Shown here: piece by piece, positions 25,605 through 34,372 of the stretch | Layout of the letters: the number at the start of each line of letters is the position of its first letter | Numbering within the stretch: position 1 is the first letter of the stretch | Assembly: GCA_030065265.1 (NCBI GenBank) | Contig: JASJCW010000017.1 | Location: 1 to 41,961, forward strand | Direction of reading: 5' to 3' | Length of the DNA: 41,961 nucleotides | Origin: Prochloraceae cyanobacterium | GTDB lineage: Bacteria > Cyanobacteriota > Cyanobacteriia > Cyanobacteriales > JASJDA01 | Translations under genes and position numbers: made by a program | Notes under the pieces: model-generated | The model's database searches: none | Told to the model about the DNA's origin: nothing | Seen by the model: only the letters and a program-made list of their open reading frames with translations

Positions 25605-27242
25605 ATGACAATTTCCAATCTCCGCTATAAATTAAATAAAAAAAAAGAAAATCGAGGTAATCTATGGGATCGATTTATGGCTATTTTAGCTTCAGCTAAT
25701 TTAGCTTTAGTTTTATTCGATATGAGTTACGTACCGTTAAGAGATTTTTGGCTGCAAGGCAGAATACAATATAGCATTAAATTCGGTTTAATTAAAACAA
25801 CAATACCCGAAAAGCCTCTGATAATACCTACTTTCGGCATCACTAAATATTACGACCAAGTTAAAGCGATCGAAGGACACGACGATACCGATCGCTATTT
25901 AGAATTAGTTGCAGCTTTTAATCGAGAAATCGATTTTATTACCCAACAAGCAGAAGGATATAGCGCAGAAGATCTGGCCGGAACTAAATCTAGTTTACTA
26001 TCAAAAATTGATTCGGAAATCGCTAATTATATTAATTACAATTTATCGGTAACGAGAAGGGAAAGAATTAGAGAAATTTTGGCAAATTTACGAGTTGAAA
26101 GTAAAGAAACTATCGATAAAAATCCCTTTCAAATTGCTAATAAAACCGGAACGCTAGAAAAGATTAAAAATCGGATGCGAGTCCATATTTTCGACGATGA
26201 ATCCGCCTCTTCTACCAAAGCCTTTCAAACATTTTGGACTTTAGAATATTTAACAGAAAATGGCGTTTGGAAACAAAGATTTTTCTTCCAAGATCGAATT
26301 GTTCCTTTAATTGAAACTAATTATTATCGTCCCGTCGGCGAAAACGGACAGCCAGTCGATTATTTTGGCTTGATTGATTTTTTGTTTTTTCCCCTGTTTG
26401 CTTTCGATTTTAGTTTGCGAATTTTATTAATTCATCGCCGTTATTCAGGGGTAACTTTATTCGATGCAGTTTTATGGCGTTGGTACGATCTTTTTCTCTT
26501 CATTCCTGTATTTCGCTGGCTGAGAATTATTCCCGTAACTATTCGCTTAAATCGAGCGAAATTAATCGACTTAAGTGAAATCATCAAACAAACTCGTCAA
26601 GGATTTGTTGCTAATATTGCCGAAGATTTGACAGAAATAGTAGTAGTTCGCTTAATAAACCAGGTTCAAGAAGGGATTCGTCAAGGAGAAATTACTAAAT
26701 TTTTAAATCGAGAAAATGTCAAAGAATATATCGATCTCAATAATACTAATGAAACGGCAGAAATAGCCAAAATAATTGCTAAAGTCTTTGTCGAAAGAGT
26801 AATTCCCAAACTCAAGCCCGATGTCGAAGCAATTTTAAAATACAGTATTGAAAAAGTAATTCATCAATCTCCAGCTTATCAACAGTTAAAAATATTACCC
26901 GGAATGGAAATACTGCAAAGTAACTTAGTCGATCGGTTAATTTCACAAACATATCAAACCTTTGCCGATACTCTCAATGGTTTTTTAGCAGCAGATCCCG
27001 AATTCGATCGCTTGCTGGGTAATTTAGTTAATAACTTTAACCAAACTTGGGGCGAACAAATTCAAACTAAAGAAAGTCTCAAAAAAATAGAAATTTTAGC
27101 AATCGATCTCTTAGAAGAAATTAAAGTTAATTACGTTGAAAACTTATCCCAAGAAGATATCGAACAAATTCTCGAACAAACAAGAAAATTACACGAAAGC
27201 GGACGTAATATTCCGAAACTTAAATCGGCGAAATTAGAATAG
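25605..27242 (+). CDS. Large membrane protein with a partial voltage-sensor-like segment, function unknown
   Basis: 545 residues, not assigned to a named family. One helix near the N-terminus (FMAILASANLALVLFDMSYV, about 25-45) is followed by a polar region of about 200 residues (50-255), probably extracytoplasmic. Then come two close hydrophobic segments: FGLIDFLFFPLFAFDFSLRI (about 260-282) and WYDLFLFIPVFRWLRIIPVT (about 293-312). The last runs into Arg304, Arg307, Arg314, Arg317 and Lys319, and the layout FDFSLRIL...WYDLFLFIP..RWLR recalls helices S2-S4 of voltage-sensor domains. The arginine spacing is 3, 7, 3, so it is not a perfect S4. No pore helix or selectivity filter follows; the C-terminal 220 residues are soluble and helical (EDLTEIVVVRLINQVQEGIR). 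It may be regulated by the TetR gene upstream. Confidence 0.8.
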   Translation: MTISNLRYKLNKKKENRGNLWDRFMAILASANLALVLFDMSYVPLRDFWLQGRIQYSIKFGLIKTTIPEKPLIIPTFGITKYYDQVKAIEGHDDTDRYLELVAAFNREIDFITQQAEGYSAEDLAGTKSSLLSKIDSEIANYINYNLSVTRRERIREILANLRVESKETIDKNPFQIANKTGTLEKIKNRMRVHIFDDESASSTKAFQTFWTLEYLTENGVWKQRFFFQDRIVPLIETNYYRPVGENGQPVDYFGLIDFLFFPLFAFDFSLRILLIHRRYSGVTLFDAVLWRWYDLFLFIPVFRWLRIIPVTIRLNRAKLIDLSEIIKQTRQGFVANIAEDLTEIVVVRLINQVQEGIRQGEITKFLNRENVKEYIDLNNTNETAEIAKIIAKVFVERVIPKLKPDVEAILKYSIEKVIHQSPAYQQLKILPGMEILQSNLVDRLISQTYQTFADTLNGFLAADPEFDRLLGNLVNNFNQTWGEQIQTKESLKKIEILAIDLLEEIKVNYVENLSQEDIEQILEQTRKLHESGRNIPKLKSAKLE

Positions 27243-27512
27243 TTTTTTGCTATTATGGAAGTATTATTGAAAGTTGAAAGTTTAATTTTCATAAAAGATA
27301 AGTTAAACAGCAACAAATTTACAGATGTATTAAGGAAAGCAAAAATTTAAAAGCCCGATCCAGAAAACAAACAACTTAGGGAACGAAGTGATAGCATATT
27401 AAAATATCTGGGTTGAGTCTTCACAGCGTTAGGTAAAACGCGACCCACTCCAGAAATTAACTTCAATTGTCTCGCAAGACGACAAACGTTAAAGATGCGA
27501 TTGTTAAAATCG

Positions 27513-27530
27513 CGATTGCGATCGCAATCG
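27513..27530. repeat. 18-base perfect palindrome with HIP1 at its centre
   Basis: CGATTGCGATCGCAATCG reads the same on both strands. As RNA it gives a 7-bp stem with a GATC tetraloop. It sits in the rimP leader, 50 bases before the terminator-like hairpin. It could be an RNA element, a protein site or just an extended HIP1. Confidence 0.6.
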
Positions 27531-27579
27531 AAATCGAGTTTAATCTTTAACCAGAAGTAAAAACTTCACTCAAAGCAGG

Positions 27580-27604
27580 AAGTGGGAGTTACCCGCTTTT
27601 TTTT
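27580..27604 (+). terminator. Attenuator-like intrinsic terminator just before rimP
   Basis: AGTGGG (27581-27586) pairs with CCCGCT (27592-27597, one G-U) around the loop AGTTA, followed directly by T8. It has the form of an intrinsic terminator but ends 15 bases before the rimP ATG, where it can only act as an attenuator or as the end of an upstream transcript. Similar GTGGG/CCCAC-T hairpins before rimP are known in Proteobacteria (the rimP leader). Confidence 0.7.
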
Positions 27605-27618
27605 GTTGTATTAAATTG

Positions 27619-28077
27619 ATGACTAATCCTCTGATTCCACCAATTATAGAAATAGCAGCACCAGTAGCCCAAAGCTTAAATTTAGAAGTAGTGGGAGCGG
27701 TATTTCAAACCAACAAAAATCCCCCAGTGCTGCGCTTAGACGTACGTAACCTAATAAACAAAGATACCAGTTTAGACGATTGTGAAAAAATGAGTCGTGC
27801 CCTTGAAGAAGCACTAGACGCTACCGATATAATAGAAGGCTCTTACGTACTAGAGATTTCCAGTCCCGGCATTTCCCGACAACTATCGAGCGATCGAGAA
27901 TTTATTAGCTTTAAAGGATTTTCTGTAATAGTCAAAACTTATGCTCCTTACCAAGAAAAAAAAGAAATTAAAGGCAGGCTACAAGGTAGGGACGAAAAAG
28001 CAATTTATCTAAACCAAAAAGGGCGAGCGATCGCCATTCCTCGCGAATTAGTCGCCAAAGTCCAGTTAGACGATTGA
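27619..28077 (+). CDS. rimP: Ribosome maturation factor RimP
   Basis: Assists 30S subunit assembly. 152 residues with the family landmarks LNLEVVGAVF, the DCEKMSRALEEALDATD helix, SYVLEISSPGISRQLSSDREF and the C-terminal Sm-like domain (FKGFSVIVKTYAP, KEIKGRLQGRDEKAIYL). SSPG...R.L is diagnostic. The ATG at 27619 is preferred to the TTG three bases upstream; a strong Shine-Dalgarno is absent, because the terminator-like T-run occupies the 5' region. nusA follows after 34 bases on the same strand, the usual bacterial order. Confidence 0.96.
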   Translation: MTNPLIPPIIEIAAPVAQSLNLEVVGAVFQTNKNPPVLRLDVRNLINKDTSLDDCEKMSRALEEALDATDIIEGSYVLEISSPGISRQLSSDREFISFKGFSVIVKTYAPYQEKKEIKGRLQGRDEKAIYLNQKGRAIAIPRELVAKVQLDD

Positions 28078-28111
28078 AATCAATTTATAAATCGAACTCC
28101 AGGAGAATTAA

Positions 28112-29494
28112 ATGTCAATAGTACCTTTACCAGGTTTAACCACCCTAATAGAAGAAATCTCCCAAAGGCATAACTTGCCAAAAACTTCAGTACAAGAAGC
28201 CTTGCGAGAAGCTTTAATTAAAGGATACGAGCGTTATCGCCGCTCTCAAACTTTAGAGCGCAACGCTTTCAGCGACGAGTATTTTAATAATTTTGAAGTG
28301 GAATTAGATGTCGAAGAAGAAGGATTTCGCATTCTCTCCACCAAAAAAATAGTCGAAGAAGTTGAAAATGCAGATCATCACATTGCGATCGAAGCAGTTA
28401 AAGAAAAATTTAGCAAAGAAGCCCAAATAGATGAAGTAGTCATTGAAATAGGCGACGAAGTAGTAGTAGACGTTACCCCAGATCGAGCAGAGTTCGGCCG
28501 GATGGCCGCAATTCAAACCAAACAAGTATTGTTGCAAAAACTACGGGATCAACAGCGCAAACTAATTCAAGAAGAATTTGAAGACTTAGAAGAAACCGTA
28601 TTACAAGCCAAAGTATTGCGATTCGAGCGACAGTCGATCGTCATGTCAGTAACTAGCGGTTTCGGCCAGCCCGAAGTAGAAGCAGAACTGCCAAAAAGAG
28701 AACAATTACCCAATGATAACTACCGCGCTAACGCCGCCTTTAGAGTCTTTTTAAAAAAAGTTAGAGAAGGCCCGCACCGCGGCCCTCAACTCATAGTTTC
28801 CCGAGCTTCTGCCGCTTTAGTAGCCAATTTATTCGCCAACGAAGTCCCAGAAATAGAAGAAGACGTTGTCAGAATCGTCGCCATAGCCAGAGAAGCAAAT
28901 CCCCCTTCTCGTCACGTCGGCCCCAGAACCAAAATAGCCGTCGATACTAAAGAACAAGATGTCGATCCCGTTGGGGCTTGTATTGGAGCTAGAGGCTCTC
29001 GCATTCAAGCAGTAGTTAACGAATTACGGGGCGAAAAAATTGACGTGATTCGCTGGTCGGTAGATCCCTCCACCTATATCGCCAATGCTTTGTCCCCGGC
29101 TCGAGTCGATAAAGTAATTTTAGTCGATACTGAAGAACGTCAATCTCTAGTCTTAGTTGCAGAAGATCAATTAAGTTTGGCGATCGGCAAAGAAGGCCAA
29201 AACGTCCGACTCGCAGCTCGACTGACAGGCTGGAAAATAGATATCAAAGATATTGCTAAATATGACGGCGAAGCAGAACAACAAATGGCTGCACAATTAG
29301 AACGAGCTGAAGAAGAGCAAGAAGAATACGATCCTCTCGAAGCCGGATCTATGACCGCCAAAAATCCCAATATGTTTGCAGAAGAAGTAGACGAATTAGA
29401 AGAAGTAGAAGAACTAGAAAAAGATTTTGAAGAATTGACAAGCACTCCTATTGGCGAAGAAAATCCCCTCTCCAATATAGATAACGACAAATAA
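28112..29494 (+). CDS. nusA: Transcription termination/antitermination factor NusA
   Basis: Binds RNA polymerase and nascent RNA; acts in pausing, termination and rRNA antitermination. 460 residues: N-terminal polymerase-binding domain (about 1-110, with ALREALIKGYERYRR), S1 domain (about 130-195, VLQAKVLRFERQSIVM), and two KH domains (about 200-345, VGACIGARGSRIQAVVNELRGEKIDVI and LSLAIGKEGQNVRLAARLTGWKIDI). The C-terminus has no acidic-repeat (AR) domains. Instead there is a Glu/Asp-rich tail of about 95 residues. Good ribosome-binding site CCAGGAG before ATG. It follows rimP by 34 bases. Confidence 0.97.
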   Translation: MSIVPLPGLTTLIEEISQRHNLPKTSVQEALREALIKGYERYRRSQTLERNAFSDEYFNNFEVELDVEEEGFRILSTKKIVEEVENADHHIAIEAVKEKFSKEAQIDEVVIEIGDEVVVDVTPDRAEFGRMAAIQTKQVLLQKLRDQQRKLIQEEFEDLEETVLQAKVLRFERQSIVMSVTSGFGQPEVEAELPKREQLPNDNYRANAAFRVFLKKVREGPHRGPQLIVSRASAALVANLFANEVPEIEEDVVRIVAIAREANPPSRHVGPRTKIAVDTKEQDVDPVGACIGARGSRIQAVVNELRGEKIDVIRWSVDPSTYIANALSPARVDKVILVDTEERQSLVLVAEDQLSLAIGKEGQNVRLAARLTGWKIDIKDIAKYDGEAEQQMAAQLERAEEEQEEYDPLEAGSMTAKNPNMFAEEVDELEEVEELEKDFEELTSTPIGEENPLSNIDNDK

Positions 29495-29612
29495 AATTGC
29501 TGAGAGATTGAGGTAAGGAACAAGAAAAGAGCTTTTGATTCCTGCGATGAATTAATTGTATTGCCTCTGATTTCTGACTTAAATAGAGAGAAAATCATTA
29601 AATTGGAATCCA

Positions 29613-29879
29613 ATGCAGCCCAATTATCGACGCTGTTTAGGTTGCGGCAAAATAGCTACAAAAGCTTCATTCTGGCGAATTGTCAGAGTATATCCGTCGT
29701 CCAAGGTACAATTAGATCGGGGTATGGGACGTTCTGCTTACCTTTGTCCCCGAGCTAGTTGCCTCCAGGCAGCCCGCAAAAAAAACCGCTTAGGACGAAA
29801 TCTGAAAATAGCGATACCAGAAGAAATCTATCAAATCCTCTGGGATCGTTTGAGTCCAGGCAACAGCGAATCACAGTAA
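29613..29879 (+). CDS. ylxR: YlxR family RNA-binding protein (RnpM/DUF448)
   Basis: 88 residues, between nusA and infB as in many bacteria. Signature: RRCLGCGKIA at the start (the R.C..C motif), FWRIVRVYPSSKVQLD, MGRSAYLCPRASCLQAARKK and a helical end. YlxR proteins bind RNA; in Bacillus subtilis the homologue binds RNase P RNA and modulates it. rnpB is in this window but 19 kb away. The gene starts 118 bases after nusA at the ATG 29613 (MQPNYRR). A longer frame from 29561 is in another phase and is a shadow. Confidence 0.9.
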   Translation: MQPNYRRCLGCGKIATKASFWRIVRVYPSSKVQLDRGMGRSAYLCPRASCLQAARKKNRLGRNLKIAIPEEIYQILWDRLSPGNSESQ

Positions 29880-30356
29880 TATCGAAATAAAAAAACAAGA
29901 TATCTGCTGGAATTGAGTTGCCATCGCTAGCATATAAGAAAGTAGTCTGGAGAACTTTAAACTAATTAAATCAAGGAAATTAGGTCGCGATCGCAGGCAA
30001 ATTACTAAAAATTCATTTTACTGGCTCGATACTAACTTATATTATTATCTCGGATCGGAAGATTTTCTAAAAAAAGGAGACATAAAGGGTCGGGCTGAGG
30101 AGAAATTGAACGATTGCAAATCTTTTTTTAAGTCTCGACTAATAGATAAAAGGAAGTCATGCTCGATATTTATTAAAGCAATGAGAATTACAATTTACAA
30201 CCAGATTGAGCGGTTATTCTTAATTAGTTATCATTACAAGAATTAAAGAAATATAGATTTTACTCAAAGCACGAACCAAAAATGAACGAATACTCATGCC
30301 AGCAAATCGTTAGAACATAACGACAAAAAATATGACAAAATAAGGGGGCAAACTGG
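29880..30356 (+). other. 477-base gap between ylxR and infB without a gene
   Basis: In many bacteria an L7Ae-type gene (ylxQ) occupies this place; none is present here and I see no remnant. The longest tiny frames (for example the ATG at 30181, 21 codons, and the ATG at 30282, 12 codons) show no family features. There is a HIP1 octamer near 29987. The gap is long enough for a separate infB promoter, which I cannot place with confidence; AAGGGGGCAAACTGG just before 30357 is the infB ribosome-binding region. Confidence 0.5.
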
Positions 30357-33300
30357 ATGAACAACGGAAAAGTTAGAATTTACGAACTATCAAAAGAATT
30401 GAATCTCGACAATAAAGACATTTTGGAAATTTGCGATCGACTCAATATTGCAGTCAAAAGTCACAGTAGTACAATAGATACCGATCAAGCACAAAGCATT
30501 CGTATTGCAGCAGAAAAATATACTCCTACCTCTACAGGGAAAACAAAAAACATCTCGACTCCATCAGAAAACGGAGCTTCTAAACCAGAGCGCGTTGCTA
30601 AAAAGCCGCGCAAACAAGAAATATTAGCACTTCACCACAAACGCAATCGTCCCAATTCACCACCCAACACGCGATCGGGAAATAATGCACCAAAATTATT
30701 AGAAAAACCTTCACCTCCGTCTCCAGAACCAACCCCTTTTCAAGAAACTTCGATCCAACAAAAACAAAATATCGAATCACAAGCACCGCTATCGGAAATA
30801 GCAACACAACCAGAATCAGAAAACCTAGAACGAGAAACCAAATTGACAACAGATACAACAACTCAAGCCAAACAACCTCAACTACTTTCTCCTCCAATTA
30901 GAAGGTCAGAAGAAGACAAAAGAAAAGAAGAAAAAAGCAGAAAACAGCCATCTGGATTTAAGAAACCACAAAGAAAACCAGGGCCTGCCAAAGAAAAACC
31001 AGTACAAATAATCGGAACTCCGATCAAAAACAGACAAAAAGACGGCGAAGAAAAACCCGCAACTCCCCTACCAGTTACCAAAAAATCAGAAAGACCAGAA
31101 AGACCTGCGAGCAAAAACAATCGTCGCAAACCAGAATCAGAGCTAAAACTCCCGAAAATTCAAAAACCTCAAAAGCCAACCAAACCAGTTCCCAGTATCA
31201 GTAAGCCTAATGCGGCTGACCTCAGCTACAAAGATACCGAAATAGATCCAGACAACTCAGTTTTAGAAGAACAAGAAGACGAAGAGGCGATCGCCCTAGT
31301 CGCACCGCCAAAACGGCCTCAACCCAAACCAAAACGACTTACTACCGGGCCGAGCCGTTCTAAAAAAACAGAATGGGTCGAAGAAGAAGAAAAAGAAGAA
31401 GAACAACTCAAAAACAAAAAAGCAAGTAAAGGTAAGCGCAAACCGGTCATTATCGACGACGACGACGATGATGAATTTAATGGTGGTGACAGCCTCAACT
31501 CAGCAAGCACCGCCGCAGTTAGCATGTCGATCGCTCGTCCTCCCAAACCCAAATCCAAATCCAACCAGCCAGCCGAACGAAGCGCGGTCGAACGGAAAAA
31601 ACCCACGCCAAAAACCGCAGATAGGCAAGAACGGAGTGCGGACAAACGTAAAGATAAAAAAGAAGTTGTTAGCAAACTACCAGAGAAAATCGTTTTACCA
31701 GGTAGCTTGACCGTCAGACAACTTTCAGAGTTAGTTAACGTTCCCGAAACAGACATCATCAAACAGCTTTTCTTTAAAGGAATTGCGGTCAACATCACCC
31801 AAACTATTGACGAAGAAACTGCCCGTTTGGTGACCGAAGAATTGGGCGTAGAAGTCGAAACCCCAGAAGAAAAATCAGCAGCAGTTAAAGAAACAGAAAT
31901 GCTCGACGAAGCAGATCTGGAAAATCTGCAACTTCGTCCCCCAGTAGTGACAATTATGGGTCACGTAGATCACGGTAAAACAACCCTGCTAGACTCAATT
32001 CGCAAAACAAAAGTTGCTCAAGGAGAAGCCGGCGGGATCACCCAGCATATCGGTGCTTACCACGTTGATGTCGAATACGAAGGAGAACAAAAACAAATCG
32101 TGTTCCTCGATACTCCAGGTCACGAAGCCTTTACCGCGATGCGAGCTAGAGGAACTAGAGTTACTGACATTGCCGTTCTTGTTGTTGCTGCCGATGATGG
32201 AGTACAACCTCAAACTAAAGAGGCAATTTCCCACGCCAAAGCCGCACAAGTCCCGATTGTTGTTGCAATTAACAAGATCGATAAGCCCGGAGCAAATCCC
32301 GATCGCGTTATGGGCGAATTAGCAGAATTAAACCTGCTAGCAGAAGCTTGGGATGGCGATACTCCAATGGTTCCAGTCAGTGCCCTCAAAGGCGAAAATC
32401 TCGACGAACTATTAGAGACAATCTTGCTCGTAGCGGCCCTAGAGGAAATGTCGGCAAATCCCGATCGCCTCGCCAAAGGAACTATCATCGAAGCAAATCT
32501 CGATCGAGCTAGAGGCCCGGTTGCTACTTTATTAGTCCAAAACGGAACTCTAAAAGTCGGCGATGTCATTGTTGCCGGTCACGTCTTCGGTAAAATTCGC
32601 GCCATGATCGACGATCGCGGCGAAAAAGTCGAAGCAGCAAAACCATCTTTTGCAGTTGAGATTCTCGGCTTAAACCAAGTTCCTCCAGCAGGAGATGAAT
32701 TTGATGTCTATGAAAATGAAAAAGAAGCCCGCGCCATTGCCGAACTACGCTCTCAAGAACAGCGTCAAGATCGCTTGCAAAAAGCTTTATCTTCCCGTCG
32801 CGTCAGTTTGAGTACCCTCTCCGAACAAGCTAGGGAAGGGGAACTCAAAGAGCTAAACTTAATCTTGAAAGCCGACGTACAAGGTTCTTTAGAAGCAATT
32901 ATGGCCCTGTTGGATCAGTTGCCTCAAAATGAGGTGCAAATTCGCATTCTTCTAGCAGCACCGGGAGAAATTAGCGAGACTGACGTAGATTTAGCCGCCG
33001 CTAGTGGCGCGGTGATCGTCGGTTTCAGTACCACTCTTGCAAGCGGCGCTAGAGAAGCAGCAGATCGAGAAGGGGTTGATATTCGCGAATACGATATCAT
33101 CTACAAATTAAAAGATGATATTCAAGGGGCGATGGAAGGTCTCCTAGAACCAGAAGAAGTCGAAGAAGGTTTGGGAACTGCAGAAGTGAGGGCTGTATTC
33201 CAAGTCGGTCGCGGTGCTGTAGCTGGTTGTTACGTTCAATCGGGTAAAATCATTCGCAATCGCTATTTACGAGTCGTTCGTAAAGGTAAAACTATCTATC

Positions 33301-33464
33301 AAGGCACGATTGATTCTCTCAAACGGATCAAAGAAGATGCTAGAGAGGTTAATGCTGGCTACGAATGCGGAATTGGTTGTGCTAAATTTAACGATTGGCA
33401 AGAAGGCGACATCATCGAAGCTTACGAAATGGTTATGAAACGCCGTACTCTCTCAGCTAAGTAA
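30357..33464 (+). CDS. infB: Translation initiation factor IF-2
   Basis: GTPase that places initiator tRNA on the 30S subunit. 1035 residues. An N-terminal IF2N domain (about 1-50, [20 protein letters not shown]) is followed by a very long charged linker (about 55-440) rich in Lys, Pro, Glu and Arg, with an Asp7 run near residue 370. The IF2N-like second domain ([20 protein letters not shown]) comes next, then the G domain: GHVDHGKTT at 535-543, DTPGHEAF and NKID. Domains II-IV follow ([34 protein letters not shown]). The long linker is typical of cyanobacteria. Ribosome-binding site AAGGGGG. A hairpin follows 16 bases after the stop. Confidence 0.97.
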   Translation: MNNGKVRIYELSKELNLDNKDILEICDRLNIAVKSHSSTIDTDQAQSIRIAAEKYTPTSTGKTKNISTPSENGASKPERVAKKPRKQEILALHHKRNRPNSPPNTRSGNNAPKLLEKPSPPSPEPTPFQETSIQQKQNIESQAPLSEIATQPESENLERETKLTTDTTTQAKQPQLLSPPIRRSEEDKRKEEKSRKQPSGFKKPQRKPGPAKEKPVQIIGTPIKNRQKDGEEKPATPLPVTKKSERPERPASKNNRRKPESELKLPKIQKPQKPTKPVPSISKPNAADLSYKDTEIDPDNSVLEEQEDEEAIALVAPPKRPQPKPKRLTTGPSRSKKTEWVEEEEKEEEQLKNKKASKGKRKPVIIDDDDDDEFNGGDSLNSASTAAVSMSIARPPKPKSKSNQPAERSAVERKKPTPKTADRQERSADKRKDKKEVVSKLPEKIVLPGSLTVRQLSELVNVPETDIIKQLFFKGIAVNITQTIDEETARLVTEELGVEVETPEEKSAAVKETEMLDEADLENLQLRPPVVTIMGHVDHGKTTLLDSIRKTKVAQGEAGGITQHIGAYHVDVEYEGEQKQIVFLDTPGHEAFTAMRARGTRVTDIAVLVVAADDGVQPQTKEAISHAKAAQVPIVVAINKIDKPGANPDRVMGELAELNLLAEAWDGDTPMVPVSALKGENLDELLETILLVAALEEMSANPDRLAKGTIIEANLDRARGPVATLLVQNGTLKVGDVIVAGHVFGKIRAMIDDRGEKVEAAKPSFAVEILGLNQVPPAGDEFDVYENEKEARAIAELRSQEQRQDRLQKALSSRRVSLSTLSEQAREGELKELNLILKADVQGSLEAIMALLDQLPQNEVQIRILLAAPGEISETDVDLAAASGAVIVGFSTTLASGAREAADREGVDIREYDIIYKLKDDIQGAMEGLLEPEEVEEGLGTAEVRAVFQVGRGAVAGCYVQSGKIIRNRYLRVVRKGKTIYQGTIDSLKRIKEDAREVNAGYECGIGCAKFNDWQEGDIIEAYEMVMKRRTLSAK

Positions 33465-33480
33465 GTAAATTTCAATCAAA

Positions 33481-33505
33481 GGGGGTATTCTTGACGAATA
33501 CCCCC
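33481..33505 (+). terminator. Hairpin terminator of infB
   Basis: GGGGGTATTC and GAATACCCCC form a perfect 10-bp stem around the loop TTGAC, starting 16 bases after the infB stop. No T-run follows, as often in cyanobacterial terminators. Confidence 0.65.
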
Positions 33506-33603
33506 TCGTGAAATTTAAATAAAAAATAGTTTTATTGCCATATTGAATACAATCTGTAGTTGACAAATTCGCTATCCTAATAGTAAAAATCTACAATCTT
33601 AAA

Positions 33604-33777
33604 ATGCAAAGTAAAGAGTTTAAAACAGATATGGAAGTATGGCAGAGTCTCAGATGCGCGATCGCCTCTAGCTCTGGGTTTAAACGCTGGCAAAAAGAAC
33701 GAAACCTCGAAACTGTAGAGCTTGACGATCTAGTTCGTCTTTATCTGCGGGAAACTCTCGATACTTTAGCTTATTAA
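33604..33777 (+). CDS. Small conserved-looking protein, 57 residues
   Basis: ATG 33604 to TAA 33777. The protein begins MQSKEFKTDMEVWQSLRC and ends VRLYLRETLDTLAY, hydrophilic and probably helical, with no membrane segment. The frame has protein-like composition and resembles, from memory, short cyanobacterial hypotheticals with the pattern W..LR.AI..S.GF.RW and Y.RETL.TLAY. Its stop overlaps the stop of the convergent DUF1400 gene by 4 bases. No strong Shine-Dalgarno. Function unknown. Confidence 0.6.
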   Translation: MQSKEFKTDMEVWQSLRCAIASSSGFKRWQKERNLETVELDDLVRLYLRETLDTLAY

Positions 33778-34316
33778 TCCAGTAAGCTCCTAAATTTGCT
33801 TATTCCTCCTAATACCCCAGAAATTTGATTGTAGGCATTAACTAGGCGATCGCCCTCGACATAAACCTCTTGGGTGGGATAGTTTTCTAGTACCTCAATT
33901 AATTGAATTTCTCCATCTGGTAAAGCAGAACCAACTAAAGCAGCTCTCATAGACTGTCTCGATGCTCTTTGAGATGGGGTACGAATTACTTGGCTCACTC
34001 CATCTAACAGTAATTCACCCGGAAGTTGATTGAAAAATTTAGAAGCCGCGATCGGATCTACTTTCACTTTTTTAGTGAGTAGTTTTTGTAAATCTTCAGG
34101 ATCTCGATTAGCCATTCTTAGATAAGCTTTTAAAGAACGAGAGGCTCGTCCATTTCTAGCTAGATCGCTCAATTCTCTTACCGAGATATCTTCTTGAAAC
34201 GGGCCGTAATTTAAAATTACTGATTCTGCTGCTCGAGCTTTTTGAGACGAGCTAAATATTACAAAAAAACTGATTAAACTGATGCCAACTGGATTGAAAA
34301 GTTTCGTTTTTATCAT
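33774..34316 (-). CDS. DUF1400 family exported protein
   Basis: 180 residues. N-terminal signal peptide (SLISFFVIFSSSQKARAAES, cleavage after AxA). The mature part matches the cyanobacterial DUF1400 module: ESVILNYGPFQEDISVREL, GRASRSLKAYLRMANRDPED, then the pattern up to IRTPSQRASRQSMRAALVGS and VLENYPTQEVYVEG. In several cyanobacterial proteins DUF1400 precedes an alpha/beta-hydrolase domain; here it stands alone, and no hydrolase follows in frame or downstream. The role is unknown. It is the first gene downstream of the exoprotein gene (57 bases, same strand), so the two may be co-transcribed. It overlaps the convergent 57-residue gene by 4 bases. Confidence 0.82.
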   Translation of the reverse strand: MIKTKLFNPVGISLISFFVIFSSSQKARAAESVILNYGPFQEDISVRELSDLARNGRASRSLKAYLRMANRDPEDLQKLLTKKVKVDPIAASKFFNQLPGELLLDGVSQVIRTPSQRASRQSMRAALVGSALPDGEIQLIEVLENYPTQEVYVEGDRLVNAYNQISGVLGGISKFRSLLD

Positions 34317-34372
34317 CTTTTTTTATTTGCAAAAATACATACTTTATTATAAAGCCGACATAAAAATATTAG

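Larger units (their letters stand above)
27243..27618 (+). promoter_or_regulatory. Structured leader of the rimP-nusA-ylxR-infB cluster
   Basis: 376 bases with no gene but three possible RNA structures: a two-part stem at 27409-27447 (TGGGT/ACCCA outside, GCGTT/AACGC inside), an 18-base palindrome at 27513-27530 and a terminator-like hairpin at 27580-27604. The region upstream of 27400 holds the promoter, which I cannot place. The arrangement suggests control by premature termination. Confidence 0.55.

Noticed and set aside
27513..27530. Terminator in the rimP leader at the HIP1 palindrome
   Set aside because: The hairpin is not followed by a T-run; the terminator-like element is the one at 27580-27604.
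31319..31798. 159-codon minus-strand frame, Ser/Leu-rich
   Set aside because: Antisense of the low-complexity Lys/Glu-rich linker of infB, which produces long Ser/Leu/Phe frames by codon bias.
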